From Symbiodinium natans (Eukaryota; Sar; Dinophyceae; Suessiales; Symbiodiniaceae): 64,000 bases of DNA. A program made the position numbers and the translations under genes. Where the stretch lies: NCBI GenBank assembly GCA_905221605.1, contig CAJNDS010002245.1, positions 122,409-186,408 on the forward strand. The letters run 5' to 3'. This document shows, piece by piece, positions 51,380 through 63,490 of the stretch (positions within the stretch are counted from its first letter, which is position 1; every line of letters begins with the position of its first letter). The notes under the pieces were generated by a model. That model saw only the letters and a program-made list of their open reading frames with translations. It made no database searches and was not told the DNA's origin.

Positions 51380-52560
51380 ATGACCCAGAACCCCGTTTCC
51401 GTGCACGGACCATTCTGAACTCAAAGAAGGTCAGTGAGCTCCCGCCTGGGCTCAGGGCAAGTCTCCAAACGTCGGTAGACAAAGGTAGATATGGAGTGCA
51501 TATTATCCGAACAATGAATAATCAGGGTGAACCAGGAGAAATTGCTGACCAGAAGCCCAGCGTGGACAATCAAAGTGTCATCGGGCATTCTGCCGCGAAC
51601 TCCCTCTTCTCATCTAAATAGCACGGTGGCTACAATTTTGTTGTCGGCAGGCGTGTGCCAGAAGAGCTGCTTGACAAGCGGCAGTTTCAGTTTCAAGGTT
51701 CGGCGAACACCGAACACCGCCATGAACAACTTGTTTGTGCTTGTGGCTCATGCCTCGGGAGGCATGCAGTCAGTGCAGCTTTGCTCTCGGACCACTAATG
51801 TATCCGTGAGTGTAGGTTTTTCAACGTCAGCAGAGCTCCAACATGCGAGACGCTGGCACGCGCGCAGCATTGTTGGCTTGAGGCAGTTGTTCAATGCTCC
51901 TCCGCAAGTATGCAAATTGGTCCCATATGGTCCCATCATATCCTATTGCAGCCATTGTGTGCCAGTCGACATCAGCCGAAAACCTGCCGTCGAACCGACC
52001 GAAATGCGCCGGCCATCCGGCCACAGGGTCTTCACCTAAGGTAGGACCCAATTTTTGAATGCAACTTCAGAACTTCAGGCAGGAACACGTGCCTTTTTGG
52101 GTGTTGTTCATGCTTCCGTTTAAAGAGCGCTGCCGTGCTCCATGTAGTGGCCATAGCGCTGCCTTGTTCTTTGTGAGCCGAGGTCGATGCTTTTCAGGGT
52201 TCTAGGGCTTGTAAGGCCTATTATAAGGGTTATGCTAGGGTTCTACTCATATAGGGCTTTATAAAATCCAGGGTTGTAGGCTTTAGGGATATTCAGTTAT
52301 TCTATGGTTCTAGGCTTTATTAGGGTTATTCTCAACTTCGCCCTGCGCACGCTCGTCGAGACCTTGCTCTGCAAACGCACAGGCTCAGGCCTGACGCTGC
52401 GCGAAGCGCCAGCGTGGGCAATCGTGCTTCTCCAGCCAACCCGGAGCATTGTAGGAGGGACCCTCGGTTGAATATCGTTGTTCTGACTTTATGAAGGTGT
52501 TGACGTTCAGCGGCTCAGTCACTCCTGCATCACTTCGCAAATCCCGGTCTGGGGTTCTTG
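51380..52560. other. 3' flank of channel copy 4 (repeated unit DNA)
   Basis: Diverged homology to the other spacers continues to about 52555 ('cgcaaatcccggtctgggg'). At 52200-52330 there are TTAGGG-like degenerate motifs. No gene is supported. Confidence 0.65.
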
Positions 52561-52797
52561 GGCGCGAAGTCCCTATGGGTCGAGCCACACTTGCCGTGCA
52601 GGACGAGCCAAATGCCCAACAGCTTCAATCTCGATCGTCAAGTGCCGTGCAGTGCAGTTGTAAAGAACGCAGCAACACCCTAAACCCTTAACTCTAAACC
52701 CTAAACCCTTGGCTGTCCTGCTTCTGAGAACATGTCCTATCGACTATATACCACATTTATCTACCCGACCTTCAGATGCCAAAAAAGAGCTGAGGGT

Positions 52798-52944
52798 AGG
52801 GATGTTCCCCCTTATGCTAACAGTCCTTAATAGGCATTCGGGTTTAGGGTTTATGCAAAAGGGTTTCGGGTATTCTAGTACAACCCTCCCCCCCCCCCAT
52901 TATAACCCCTATTGAGGACTCTTAGTATAAGGGGAGCATCCCAA
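52798..52944. mobile_element. MITE family B, copy with internal expansion
   Basis: Ends 'gggatgttcccccttatgct' and 'agtataaggggagcatccc' are inverted repeats. The centre contains telomere-like units and a C run, making this the longest family B copy (147 bp). Confidence 0.8.
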
Positions 52945-53175
52945 GCTGAGGGGGAGGGTTCTCGGAGCTGGGCGACTTGTGTTTGACCATTAGGCATGGC
53001 TTGCTGCGTGCGGCACAAGAGCAGAAGCAACCATGCGGTTAATTCATTATAGAAAACAGAAATCTAGATACTGTTCATGGGTAGTTCTTTGTCTTTGTCG
53101 TCGTTTTCAACAACCTTTGTTCGGGTACACCTAAAACTGTTAAACACACCGTGGACCTTCGAAGGGCTACACACA

Positions 53176-53217
53176 CATATATATATATAATTATATATAA
53201 TTATACATATATAATTC

Positions 53218-53312
<95 letters not shown>
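53176..53312. repeat. TA and ATA microsatellite
   Basis: TA-rich lead-in followed by about thirty ATA units. Poly-Asn frames are artefacts. Confidence 0.95.
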
Positions 53313-53316
<4 letters not shown>

Positions 53317-53339
53317 TTCACATAAATAAATATATGGTC

Positions 53340-54180
53340 AGCCCCCCCCCCCCCCCATGATCCACACCTATGGTTTTCTTGTCTTCGTCTTTGTCTGATT
53401 TTCTGCTTTTTCCTCGGAAAAATGCAGTCAAAACTGCACTGGAATACAAAAAGCTCTAGTATATTATCCTCTATAAAAACACTAGTGTTTTTATGGGCAT
53501 TTTGCTTCTGAAACTTGTGTCTTGCGGCCCCATGAAATTTTAGAAGGGTAGCAATTAGAAGTTTAAGGCTTTTCAGGGTTTAAGGGGTTTGTAAAATGTA
53601 GATGATCTGTGGAAGGCACCGGGGCTTCCCCAGACCATTTGCAATTTTAAAAATCCTTTAAAGGGGCAGCCCTTTTCAAATTTGAAGGGTTTTAAGGTAC
53701 TTAAAGCCTTTCAAAAATTTCAAGATTTAGAGGATCTTAAAAGGCTTTAAAGCCCTTAAAAACCTCGAAGCGTTTATCCCTTAAAAGTCTAAAATTCCTT
53801 AAAAATTAAAAACGGGCAGCCGTTTAAAATTAAGGAAGTTACGGATTTTAGAATCGAACATCCTAAAAACTTTAAACTTCAAAAGGACAGCCATTTACAA
53901 CTGCAAGAATTTCAGGGTTTTACGGATTTGTAAAAATCTATATGGTCTGGGGAAGGCACCGGGGCTTCTCCAGACCATTGGCAACTTCAAAAATCTCTAA
54001 AATCCGCAAAGGGCAGCCACTTAAATACGTAAGCAATTTAAGGTCTTTAATAGGCTTAAAAGCCTTAAAACCTTCAAAATCCTGAGAATGTTTAAACAGA
54101 AGCTTAAAGATTTTTATAAGATTTTAAGGATTTTCAAAGTTTAGATGGTCTGGGGAAGCCCCAGTGCCTTCCCCAGATCA
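53340..54180. repeat. AT-rich region with repeated GGTCTGGGGAAG hairpins
   Basis: Hairpins built from 'ggtctggggaag' and 'cttccccagacc' occur at about 53605-53640, 53942-53978 and 54146-54182, with a fourth at about 55149-55184. The DNA between is A/T-rich with TTTAAAA/CCTTAAA motifs. No gene is recognised. Confidence 0.75.
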
Positions 54181-54189
54181 TGTAAACTT

Positions 54190-55440
54190 GCAAAAACCCT
54201 TAGACCCTTAACCCTAAAAACTTAACACTAAGCCCGTAGCACAAACCCCAAACACTTAACATGAAAGCCTAAACACTAACCCTAAACACTTAACACTAAG
54301 CCCTTAGCACAAACCCCAAACACTTAACATGAAACCCTAAACATGTAACTAGACCCTAAACACTAAACCCTAAACACGTAAACACTACACCCGACCCTAA
54401 AAACTAAACCCTAAACACTAAACCCTAAACATTACACACTAAACCCTACACACTAAACCCTGAACACTAGTAAAAATCCTTAAAACCCTTAATCCAAAAA
54501 ACCAAACCCGAAACCCTTAACACTAAACCCGAAACACTCAGCACTAGACCCTAAAGAGTAACCCTAAAACACTTAACACTAGGCCCACGAACCCCAAACA
54601 CTTGACACGAAACCCTAAACACATAAGCACTACTAAACCCTAAAAACTCAGCACCAGACCCTAAACACGAACCCTAAAAACTTAAGACTAAGCCCTTAGC
54701 ACAAACCCCAAACACTGAACAGGAAACCCTAAACACTTAAGCACTAGACCCTGAACACTAAACCCTAAACCCTTAAACACTACACCCTAAAAACTAAACC
54801 CTAAACATTACACACTAAACCCTACACACTAAACCCTGAACACTAGTAAAAACCCTTAAAACCCGTAACCCAAAAAAGAAACCGAAACCCTTAGCACTGA
54901 ACCCTAAACACTCAGAAGTAGACCCTTAACACTAAGCCTAAAAGCTTAACACTAAGCCCTTAGCACGAGCCCCAAACACTGAACACGAAACCCTAAACAC
55001 TTAAGCACTAATCCCTTTCTAAACACTAAACCCAAAACACTTAAACACTACACCCTAAAAACTATGCCCTAAACATTACACACTAAACCCTACACACTAA
55101 ACCCTGAAAACTGAACCCTAAACCCTAAACAGAAGGATTTTCAAGTTGTCAATGGTCTGGAGAAGCCCCGTTGCCTTCCCCAGGTCATTTAAATTTGTAA
55201 AAATCCTTAAAACCCTTAACCCTAAAAAACCAAACCCGAAACCCTTAACACTAAACCCTAAACACTAACCCTAAAGCTTAATACTAAGCCCTTAGCACAA
55301 ACCCCAAACACTTAGCACGAAACCCTAAACACTTTAGCACTTAACCCAAAAAGTAAACCTTAAACATTTCAAACTAAACCCTAAACGTTAGACACTAAAC
55401 CCTGAACACTAAACCCTAAACCCTAAACAGTAAACCCCAA
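54190..55440. repeat. Satellite-like higher-order repeat of telomere variants
   Basis: Built from CCCTAAACACTTAACACTAA-type variants. A block starting 'aaaaatccttaaaaccctta' recurs at about 54473, 54843 and 55198, giving a higher-order period near 360 bp. A 'cccttagcacaaaccccaaa' block also recurs. No coding potential. Confidence 0.8.
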
Positions 55441-55535
55441 AGCCGGAACCTCGAGCCCTACTAAATCTAAACCTGAAACCAAAACCCATCGGGGTTTCAG
55501 ATGCTTACTGTTTGGGATTCAGCCCCGGCGGGCCC

Positions 55536-55606
55536 CCCCCCCCTCCCCCCTACCCCCCCCCCCCCCCCCCCCCCCTGGTACCGCCCCCCCCCCCCCCCCC
55601 CCCCCT
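55536..55606. repeat. Poly-C runs
   Basis: Three C homopolymers separated by short breaks, followed by a CTGTGGTGGTTGGGGG motif that recurs near 55795 after another C run. Confidence 0.9.
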
Positions 55607-55620
55607 GTGGTGGTTGGGGG

Positions 55621-55979
55621 TTGGTTTTAGGGTTTTAGGGTTTAGGGTTTAGGGTTTAGGGTTTAGGGTTTTAGGGTTTTAGGGTTTTAGGGTTTAGGGT
55701 TTAGGGTTTACGGTTTAGGGTTTTAGGGTTTAGGGTTTTAGGGTTTAGGGTTTAGGGTTTTCCCCGCGGATGGGGTACTAAGATGTCCCCCCCCCCTGTG
55801 GTGTGGTTGGGGGTTGGTTTTAGGGTTAGGGTTTAGGGTTCAGGGTTTTAGGGTTTAGGGTTTAAGGTTTAAGACTTAAGGTTTAGGGTTTAGGGTTAGG
55901 GTTTAGGTTTTAGGGTTTAGGGTTTAGGGTTTAGGGTTTAGGGGTTTAGGGTTTAGGGTTTAGGGTTTAGGGTTTAGGG
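55621..55979 (+). repeat. Long telomere-like TTTAGGG/TTTTAGGG array
   Basis: Two blocks (55621-55765 and 55818-55979) preceded by the same C-run plus 'gttgggggttggttttaggg' lead-in, so the lead-in and array were duplicated together. Confidence 0.93.
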
Positions 55980-56050
55980 ACCGTAGAGTAGGCTTGGGGG
56001 GGGGGGGGATACCATGGGGGGGGGGGGGCCCAGGACGCTCGACGCTGAAC

Positions 56051-56104
56051 CATATATATATATATATATCAATCTATATGTCTCTCTCTCTCTCTCACAC
56101 ACGA
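56051..56104. repeat. TA and TC microsatellites
   Basis: TA repeats then CT repeats with a short unique bridge. Confidence 0.9.
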
Positions 56105-56477
56105 ACACTCTGCAGAACCAGGCTGCTGGGCAGGAGGTGCGGATCAAGGGCCGGCCCCCGCCTTCGGCGGCAGGCTCCTTCGAGAGTTGAGCATTCATTG
56201 ACAAGTGAAGAGCCCTTGTGAATTTAGGGTTTTGGGGTTTAGGGATTAGGACTTAGGGTTTAGGGCTTAGGGTTTAGGGTTTAGGGTCTTGTTCCTTCCG
56301 AGCTTGAATGTAAAGCCTGGGAAGTCTAAACCCGAAACCCTGAACTCCGAGTCGGTGCCTCAGAGGGGTACCAGGTGACCGGCATGAAATGGCCGTCGGG
56401 TGGTTGATTCGTCTTCCATTCGGTTTGACACCTGCTTTGCCTTCTGGAAAACACCAAAAACGAGGCCCTTCGGCTGG

Positions 56478-56643
56478 CTGGTTCTTAGTAGAGAATGAGG
56501 GAATGAAGGCCCTACATAATCCCTGAAAGGGCGTGCATATATATATATATATATACTTTTTTTAGAGTTATTTATGTATTCATTTATTGATTTATGTGTG
56601 TTTATAGAGGGCCCCGATTCCCTCATTCCCCACAAAGAACCAG
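56478..56643. mobile_element. MITE family C, copy 2
   Basis: 'ctggttcttagtagagaatg' on the left is matched by 'cattccccacaaagaaccag' on the right, and 'gagggaatgaaggccc' by 'gggccccgattccctc'. The AT-rich centre includes a TA microsatellite. Confidence 0.85.
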
Positions 56644-56805
56644 GGGGGCATCAACACCCTAAACCCCGAACCCTGAACCTTGATTCCAAAAGGGTTTAGG
56701 GTTTAGGGATTAGGGTTTAGGGCTTGCAAATTGCAGGCCCTTCAGCTCCCCAATGGCCGGCTTCTGAGGCAGGGGGAACAAACAAAGACTACTTGCCCCC
56801 CCCAA

Positions 56806-57090
56806 AAAAAGAATTTTCTTCCTTGTTAGGGCAATATATGCAGAAAAAGAGGAATATTCTTCCTTGTTAGGGGCAATATAGGAGCAAGGGGCAAAACTAT
56901 GGCAATTTTGCGGTTTTATCTTTGTAGGACATTTGCGTGCGGAAGTGTCAAGAACCCTTTAGAGCCACGGGGAACACTGAAAAGCGAGGGAACATTGAAA
57001 AGAGCGCGACCTAGGCTCGACATCTAGAGTTTTGACGGTCGCTCATATGAGGGTTACGATTCTTCATTTTGTTGGGGGGTTCTTAAGCAA
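56806..57090. mobile_element. MITE family D related region
   Basis: Two copies of 'ttcttccttgttagg' followed 180 bp later by 'ttgttggggggttcttaagc', the signature right end of family D. Boundaries are uncertain. Confidence 0.4.
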
Positions 57091-57215
57091 ATGCTGGGCT
57101 GGTTTGCCAAGAAACGAAGCCACAAACCTTAATCTCTAGCCTCTAAGATTTGGAGTCTACACGCAAGCGCAGGAACAACACTATGCAGAGGAGGAAGAAG
57201 AAGAAGAGGCCGGTC

Positions 57216-57368
57216 AGGGTTTAGGGTTTAGGGTTTAGGGTTTAGGGTCTAGGGTCTAGGGTCTAGGGTTTAGGTTTAGGGTTTAGGGTTTAGGGTTTAG
57301 GGTTTAGGGTTTAGGGTTTAGGGTTTAGGGTTTAGGGTTTAGGGTTTAGGGTTTAGGGTTTAGGGTTT
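57216..57368 (+). repeat. TTTAGGG array, about 22 units
   Basis: Nearly perfect TTTAGGG with three TCTAGGG units near the start. Confidence 0.96.
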
Positions 57369-57374
57369 GGTTTC

Positions 57375-57700
57375 ATGAACGGCCAGGGCGGTGCAACCTG
57401 CACAGCCGGTTCTCGTTGGTCAGATGCTAATATTCTGCTTCAGGGTTTAGGGTTTAGGGTTTATTTCGCTTCAGGGTGTCCAATGTTACCAGCCCATGCT
57501 CGAGTGGAACTTGCTGAAGAGACTCGGGAGTGTTGCCGGCTCGGATCTAGGCCCTCCAAGCACTTAAAAAGTTCAAAATGTGCGTGCGCACACACACACA
57601 CACACATGCTAACGCGCTTGAGCAGGAGGAAGAGGAGTTCGAAAGCGACGTGCTCGTCGCAGCTGTTGATGCGGAGCTGCCAGATGCTTCCTGTATAGAT
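57375..57700 (+). other. Possible exon pieces of an unknown gene
   Basis: A plus frame at about 57620-57695 reads as acidic protein (EQEEEEFESDVLVAAVDAEL) and is coded like an exon. An ATG frame at 57375 (MNGQGGATC) may be related. A telomere-like insert and a CA microsatellite (57590-57607) lie between. Too fragmentary to model. Confidence 0.3.
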
Positions 57701-57709
57701 TCTGTAGCA

Positions 57710-60700
57710 ACGACGGATCCCTACTTATAACTGGCCCTTGCCGGTTGTAATCACATTGCGCTGATTTCGACGTCAGTGTGTTTCGACCAATGCCGGTTCG
57801 ATCCCGCAGTTGCCACTAGCTAGGGCCCATGCAATGCAGCGACGATGAGCACCAGGCCAAAAGACTATGTGTGGCTTCATCTAAAATTGCGGCGTTTGGG
57901 TACCCGAACTCTGGTATTGCCTATTATGGTATTCTTGGTTATCATGCATTATTGCATTCTTGTCTTATTGGGTTAGTATACTGCTAAATGTGTATTATAT
58001 GTTTTTACCGGTTTACCTTTACACTGTTAGAATATTTTATGATTCTCCCGTAGAAGAAGAAGAAGAAGACGAAGAAGAAGAAGAACAAGAAGAAGAAGAA
58101 GAAGAAGAAGAAGAAGAAGAAGGAGAGAGAGAGAGAGCACAACTTGCGTGCCGGTACAGCTTGGGGCTGTGTGCGCAAGATGTGTTCCCACATCATACAA
58201 GTAGTTGCCCGCTTCATCCATTACTGTCTGCTTCTGAGCTTTGAGCACCTCCGTGCAGTTTTCCAGGGCATGGAGGGCACAGTCTTTTGACTAGTTGGGC
58301 CTGTGTTATCTTGTTATCTTATGCAGCTGTTATGGATACTGCAGTTCGCAGAAGCAGTCCCTCTTGCGCTGGAGTTCATTGATGCACGGCCCCGGCGTCG
58401 GTTTGGGCTCCGTAGATGCTGGGTCCGGGAAGAAGCTCCCCACTCAGTGCTGGTCGGCCTCTCAGCAGCTTGCAGAAGTGCGGGTGCAGGTTTTGGCTGT
58501 TCAACAACTGACTACATGCTCCTGGGGCCGCTGGTGGACAGGTGCCTAAACCACATGTCACACAGCGCATATTCTTAGTAGCAGATATAAAGTGTCACTA
58601 TGCAAAAAGTGACGGCAGATTCCTCAAGCCTTCCATCCCGAAACCTCTGCAACCGAGATGCTAACGAGAGGTCTTTGCGTTGTGTTTGCTGGATCGCCCG
58701 AAGCCTTCCGAAGCCTTGGAAACCCAAAAAAGAACCTTAGTGTCAGTGGCTTGCCTGGAGCCGTGTCTTCTGGGAGGTTCCTGGTTACCTAAACCCAAAA
58801 CCCTAAAACCCTAAACCCTCTCATTCTGGAGCCTCAAAACTAAAGAAGTCAGGGCCGGCGGGCCGCCGGAACACCCGAGTGGTAGTTCTGGCAACAAACC
58901 AAACATCGTATAGTACACCCTGGACCCTTAACCCGACGCCGTAAACCCTAAACCTCTAAACCCAAAAACCTTCGTGCTCAGGGGCATCGTATGCTCAGCC
59001 GCCGTCGGCGTGCCCTTCACGTGCGCCGCGTGATGCTCGCCGCGGGGCTCTGGATGAAGTTGCGGAAGCGCTGGGGGCCCTATTTGGAGGGTTGTTTAGG
59101 GCTTAGCTTAGGGTTGAAGAATTTGATATCATAATGATGTAAGTGTAAAATTGTCTAATAATAATTAATCTACTTTCTTTTTGGGAGTGTGTTTTCGCTT
59201 TCCGGGCTTTTCGTGTCTTTCCAGGCGGGTGCTGCTTGAAGCCTGTTGCTAGGGGGAAAAGCAGGGTATGGCGTTGCTACGAAGGGCAGGTACCTGCCAT
59301 TCAGGACTACTGCATGTTCCCACCATCTGCTCCAGTGGTCTTCTGCCTGAAGCAGCCTTTGACTTGAAAATTGGAATGAAATGGGCCAAGGGACCCACCA
59401 CGAGGGTCAGGGTTTGGGGTTTAGGGTTTTGCCGGCAGCCTCTAAGTCCGTTGCTCCAAAGGGTTTGGGGTTTGGGGTTTAGGGCTTGTCCGTGTCTGGG
59501 TCAAAAGGGTTTAGAGTTTAGGGTTTAGCCGGCAGCCTCACAGTCCGTTGCTCAAAAGGGTTTAGGGTTTGGGGTCCAGTGCTCAAAGAGCCCGGGTTCA
59601 AAGGGTTTATGGTCCTAAATCACAAGCTCTTAATGGGGTGCGGGGCTTATGCCATCAATGGCTTGGCTGCCTCAGGAAGGCGGTGTGCTGAACGCTCTGA
59701 GCGGACATCAACCAGACAGAATTCTGGGCGCACGGCTCAGTTGCCCCTAGTGGGTCCCTGTTCCCTTATTGGGTCCAGCTTCCCCTGTGAACAAAACCCG
59801 TAAGCAAAAAGAAACACCTGGGCCCTGTTCTTCATGGAAATTCTCACGTCTGCAGACACTGCATGCTAGCCTAAACCCTAATTAATCCCTAAACCCTAGA
59901 CCCTAGCCCAGCATCCTGCACCTTGGGGCGACGGAGTCACACGGAGTCTGAGTTCAGGGGTTGGGAAAACTTTTGTTGGCTTTCTAGTTCGGATCCGAGT
60001 AGAGTCTGCAGCACTGGACCCCTGAAAGAGATGCCCACTTAGCACGGCATCCGCAACACGAAAGTCGGGCATTGGGTCCGGAACCTCAGCACACACAAAC
60101 CTAAACCCTAAACTGCCCTAAACTCTAAACCCTGAATACTACTAGATGTGTGAAGAAGAAACTCACCTAAGCAACGGGACTGTGCCAAATTCTTATGTCA
60201 GGCTGTCATGCTACCTTCAGTGGGTTTGTACCGTTTCCTTCGCAAAAGCCCAGTACCCCAAGGAACTTTCAAACTACACCCGAAACCCTAAACCCTAAAC
60301 CCTAAACCCTAAACCGCTGGCCCAGGAGCCCGCAGCTCACAGCGTCTAGGCAAGGTGAGTTGCACCAGGTTGTTGTCTTTTAGGGTCAAGGGTTTTAGGG
60401 TTTAGGGTTTAGGGGTTTAGGGTAAGTTAGAGCAGTCCAGAGAGTAGTGTCCTATCAAGTTGTGCCTGAAGCTTGGTGCCGCGAAGCAGTCATAGGCACT
60501 GCGGTGTGGGGGCGGGCTGGGCAGAAAGGGCAGCAGTCGAGCCCCTTGTGAAAAGGGTAAGTTAGGGCCCCTCTGACGTTTAGACTTGGGAAGGAACAAG
60601 AGCATTCGAGAGTACGTCATGTAAAGAGCTACAAGGTTCAGGGTTCAGATTTCGATCCCTTTCTCGACGGGGGTTTCTCGAGCCAGGAGTAAGCAAGGCT

Positions 60701-60840
60701 GTAGGGTTTGGGGTTGGGCCTGGAGCAAAAAAGGAGCACCAACCCATCAACCCTGCAACCAACTAACGCGCTGCACGCGGCTCCAACTCCCCCAAAAAGG
60801 CAACGAAGGGTTCCTCGGCCCCGCAGGACCGGCAGCACAG
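57710..60840. other. No recognised gene; scattered telomere-like tracts
   Basis: A GAA/GA microsatellite lies at 58049-58138. TTTAGGG/CCCTAAA clusters occur near 58795-58820, 58935-58965, 59405-59580, 60280-60315 and 60390-60422. A phrase 'gccggcagcctc' plus telomere-like motif recurs at about 59430 and 59528. No frame with a domain. Confidence 0.5.
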
Positions 60841-60848
60841 ACGCCGCC

Positions 60849-60932
60849 ATGGACGACTTCGAGGACGTCATGGATGGCGCCCCCTCTGCCCTCCTGGCGA
60901 GCTTGAGATTTCAGGGAGGCTTAGGAGACTAA
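60849..60932 (+). other. Possible short exon (MDDFEDVMDG)
   Basis: An ATG in CCATGG context opens MDDFEDVMDGAPSALLASL and runs into telomere-like repeats. It reads like a genuine N-terminus but no partner exon is identified. Confidence 0.3.
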
Positions 60933-60937
60933 AGCCT

Positions 60938-61055
60938 AAACCCTAGACTCTAAACCCTAAACCCTAAACCCTAAACCCTAAACCCTAAACCCTAAACCCT
61001 AAACCCTAAACCCTAAACCCTAAACCCTAAACCCTAAACCCTAAACCCTAAACCC
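60938..61055 (-). repeat. CCCTAAA array, about 15 units
   Basis: Nearly perfect CCCTAAA units ending at 'cccatagctagc'. Confidence 0.96.
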
Positions 61056-61304
61056 ATAGCTAGCACCTTGCTTTTCAGGTTCGTTCGGCCAGGGAGTGCC
61101 CGGCTTTGAATTTTGGGTTTAGGGCCGTCAGAACTGCCTCCGGAAGCCCAGGGCTGGGGTGAAGGGTTTAGTTTTTGGGGCTTGCGGGTTCAGGGTTGGA
61201 GGTCGGGATGTTTGGGGCCTCTGGGCAGGCCAAGCCCAACTGTCGCCAAAAAACAGCGTTCCTTCTTGGGTACCCTGCTGTAAGTAGCCTAGGACAACTG
61301 GCCA

Positions 61305-61382
61305 AGTAACCCTAAACCCCAAACCCTAAACCCGAAATAAACCCTAAACCCTAAACCCCAAACCCCAAACCCCTAAACCTAA
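61305..61382 (-). repeat. CCCTAAA/CCCCAAA tract
   Basis: About nine units mixing CCCTAAA and CCCCAAA. Confidence 0.88.
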
Positions 61383-61522
61383 CTTTCAAGCCCGGATCCA
61401 GAAGACCGGCATGAACCCAGGATGAAGATTTTGAACCCCCTCAGCCACGCGGGCCGGGTGCCGAGCCGATCGCCGCTGCCTCCACTGACACTTAGTGGTA
61501 TCCGGTTTGTTCCTTTTTTACA

Positions 61523-61800
61523 TGTATGTATGTATGTATGTATGTATGTATGTATGTATGTGTGTATGTGTGTATGTGTGTATGTGTGTATGTGTGCATG
61601 CATGCATGCATGTATGTATGTATGTACGTACGTATGCACGTATGCATGTATGCATGTATGCATGCATGTAGGTATGTATGTATACATATACATGTACATA
61701 TACATATACATAGACATATACATATACATATACATATGCATTTATATATGTCTAAATGTCTAACGCATATATGCGTATATGTATGTATGTAAATATCTAC
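61523..61800. repeat. ATGT tetranucleotide and TACATA microsatellite
   Basis: ATGT repeats shift to GTATGTGT, ATGC and TACATA variants. Met/Cys/Val/Tyr-rich frames are artefacts. Confidence 0.95.
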
Positions 61801-61804
61801 CTGG

Positions 61805-62955
61805 GCGTGCTCATATTCCAGATAACCTTAGCCATCTCCCCATGAAGGCTAAGCTCTGTACAGCCCAGGCCGGTGCGCTCCAGACGACCACCGATTCGCC
61901 AGGGCCTGTGTGTGGGTTCCGAAAGGACATGAGATTTTTTAGGGTTTAGGGTTCAGGGTTTAGGGTTTAGGCCCTAAGTAAATCGCGCTGGCTTCGATCC
62001 TCACAGGCCAGAGACCCCCGGGAGCCCTGAAGCAAAGAAAGGGTTTAGGGCCATTGCGGAAATGCACCCCGGTTCAAAACAGCCTGGGCCCTAATTAAAG
62101 GACCAATGGCTTTTGCTTTGAAGTGGCATCTCCGCGTCTGCGGCGGAGTTCAGAGCTTTCTTTAGACAGCCTGGGTTGTGGCACAGGGTTGCGGCGCGTT
62201 TCTCCGGTCATCCTGTTTCCAACTCATAGACGCAGGTGGCCTCTCAGCGTTTGCACTGAGCCAGCACAGCCTGGCTCGTTTGGAAGGTGGCAAGACAGCT
62301 TCGGGGTCTTCAAGCGCAAGCAAAACGTCACGGAACACGTTTGCGCAAACTTTGCGATATGGGAATATCATGACAAGCAGGGTAGCATAGAGCTGTCTGA
62401 GGCATGTCATTTCCGATTTCGGGACAGGCCCCCTGATCTACGGTCCGTTGAAAAGCCTATTATAGCCCCAGAAGGTTGGCCCAGAAGTTCTCAAGCCGCA
62501 GCTCAAGGCAAGCCTCCTGAACAACAGGAAGGCTCAGAAGTTGTGCTCGGGGGCCCAGCACAAAGTCGAGAGGAGACGGCATACATAATGAGAGCCATGG
62601 TCTGCCTCAACTGCTTGGGGCTCACCCACCCCCGGAACAGGGAACTGCAGCCAAGGTCTATAAGTTGCACCAGGTAAAAATCTCCTCGCACGTGAAAAGT
62701 CTTGTTCTCGCGCCTTCATGTCACATATAGTGGAGATGCACATACTTGGGCGAGGAGGGGTCGCCCAATCATGCCCAGTCGAGTGCGCCCAAAGCTTTTG
62801 TAAGCCAGAAATCTAGACCCTGAAATCTTGCGGCCCACAGCCCCAATCCAAATGCGGAGGTCTACGGGGCCGAAACCTCGGAAGGCACCCGAAGTTGAGC
62901 ATCGACTGCTGGATGACCTTGACACTTTGCGACGCCTGAATCTGATTGAGGGTTT
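61805..62955. other. No recognised gene
   Basis: A 184-codon plus frame (62123-62677) shows no domain and overlaps minus-strand frames. I do not call it. Confidence 0.4.
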
Positions 62956-62963
62956 GAAGTGGG

Positions 62964-63237
<274 letters not shown>

Positions 63238-63490
63238 AGCACCACGGCTCTGACTTGTCCCGATAGCGGGGCACATTTTTTTGGTGATAGCTGGCGCCTC
63301 CTGCTACGCGATGGCTCTGACCGCTTCTATGGCTCTTGCCTCCTTTGCAATGCTCACGGATTCTAGCTACATGGAGGTACGGATTAGCTCGCTAGAGGCG
63401 GTGTTGATTGCTCGTGGGAAGGCAGTTGAACAAATCCATAAACTTTCCCACCGCAGCGATACAGCTGGACAATTGGCCATGCAGTTGATC

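Noticed and set aside
62123-62677. 184-codon plus-strand frame
   Set aside because: No domain, no coding-like composition, and equally long frames overlap on the other strand.
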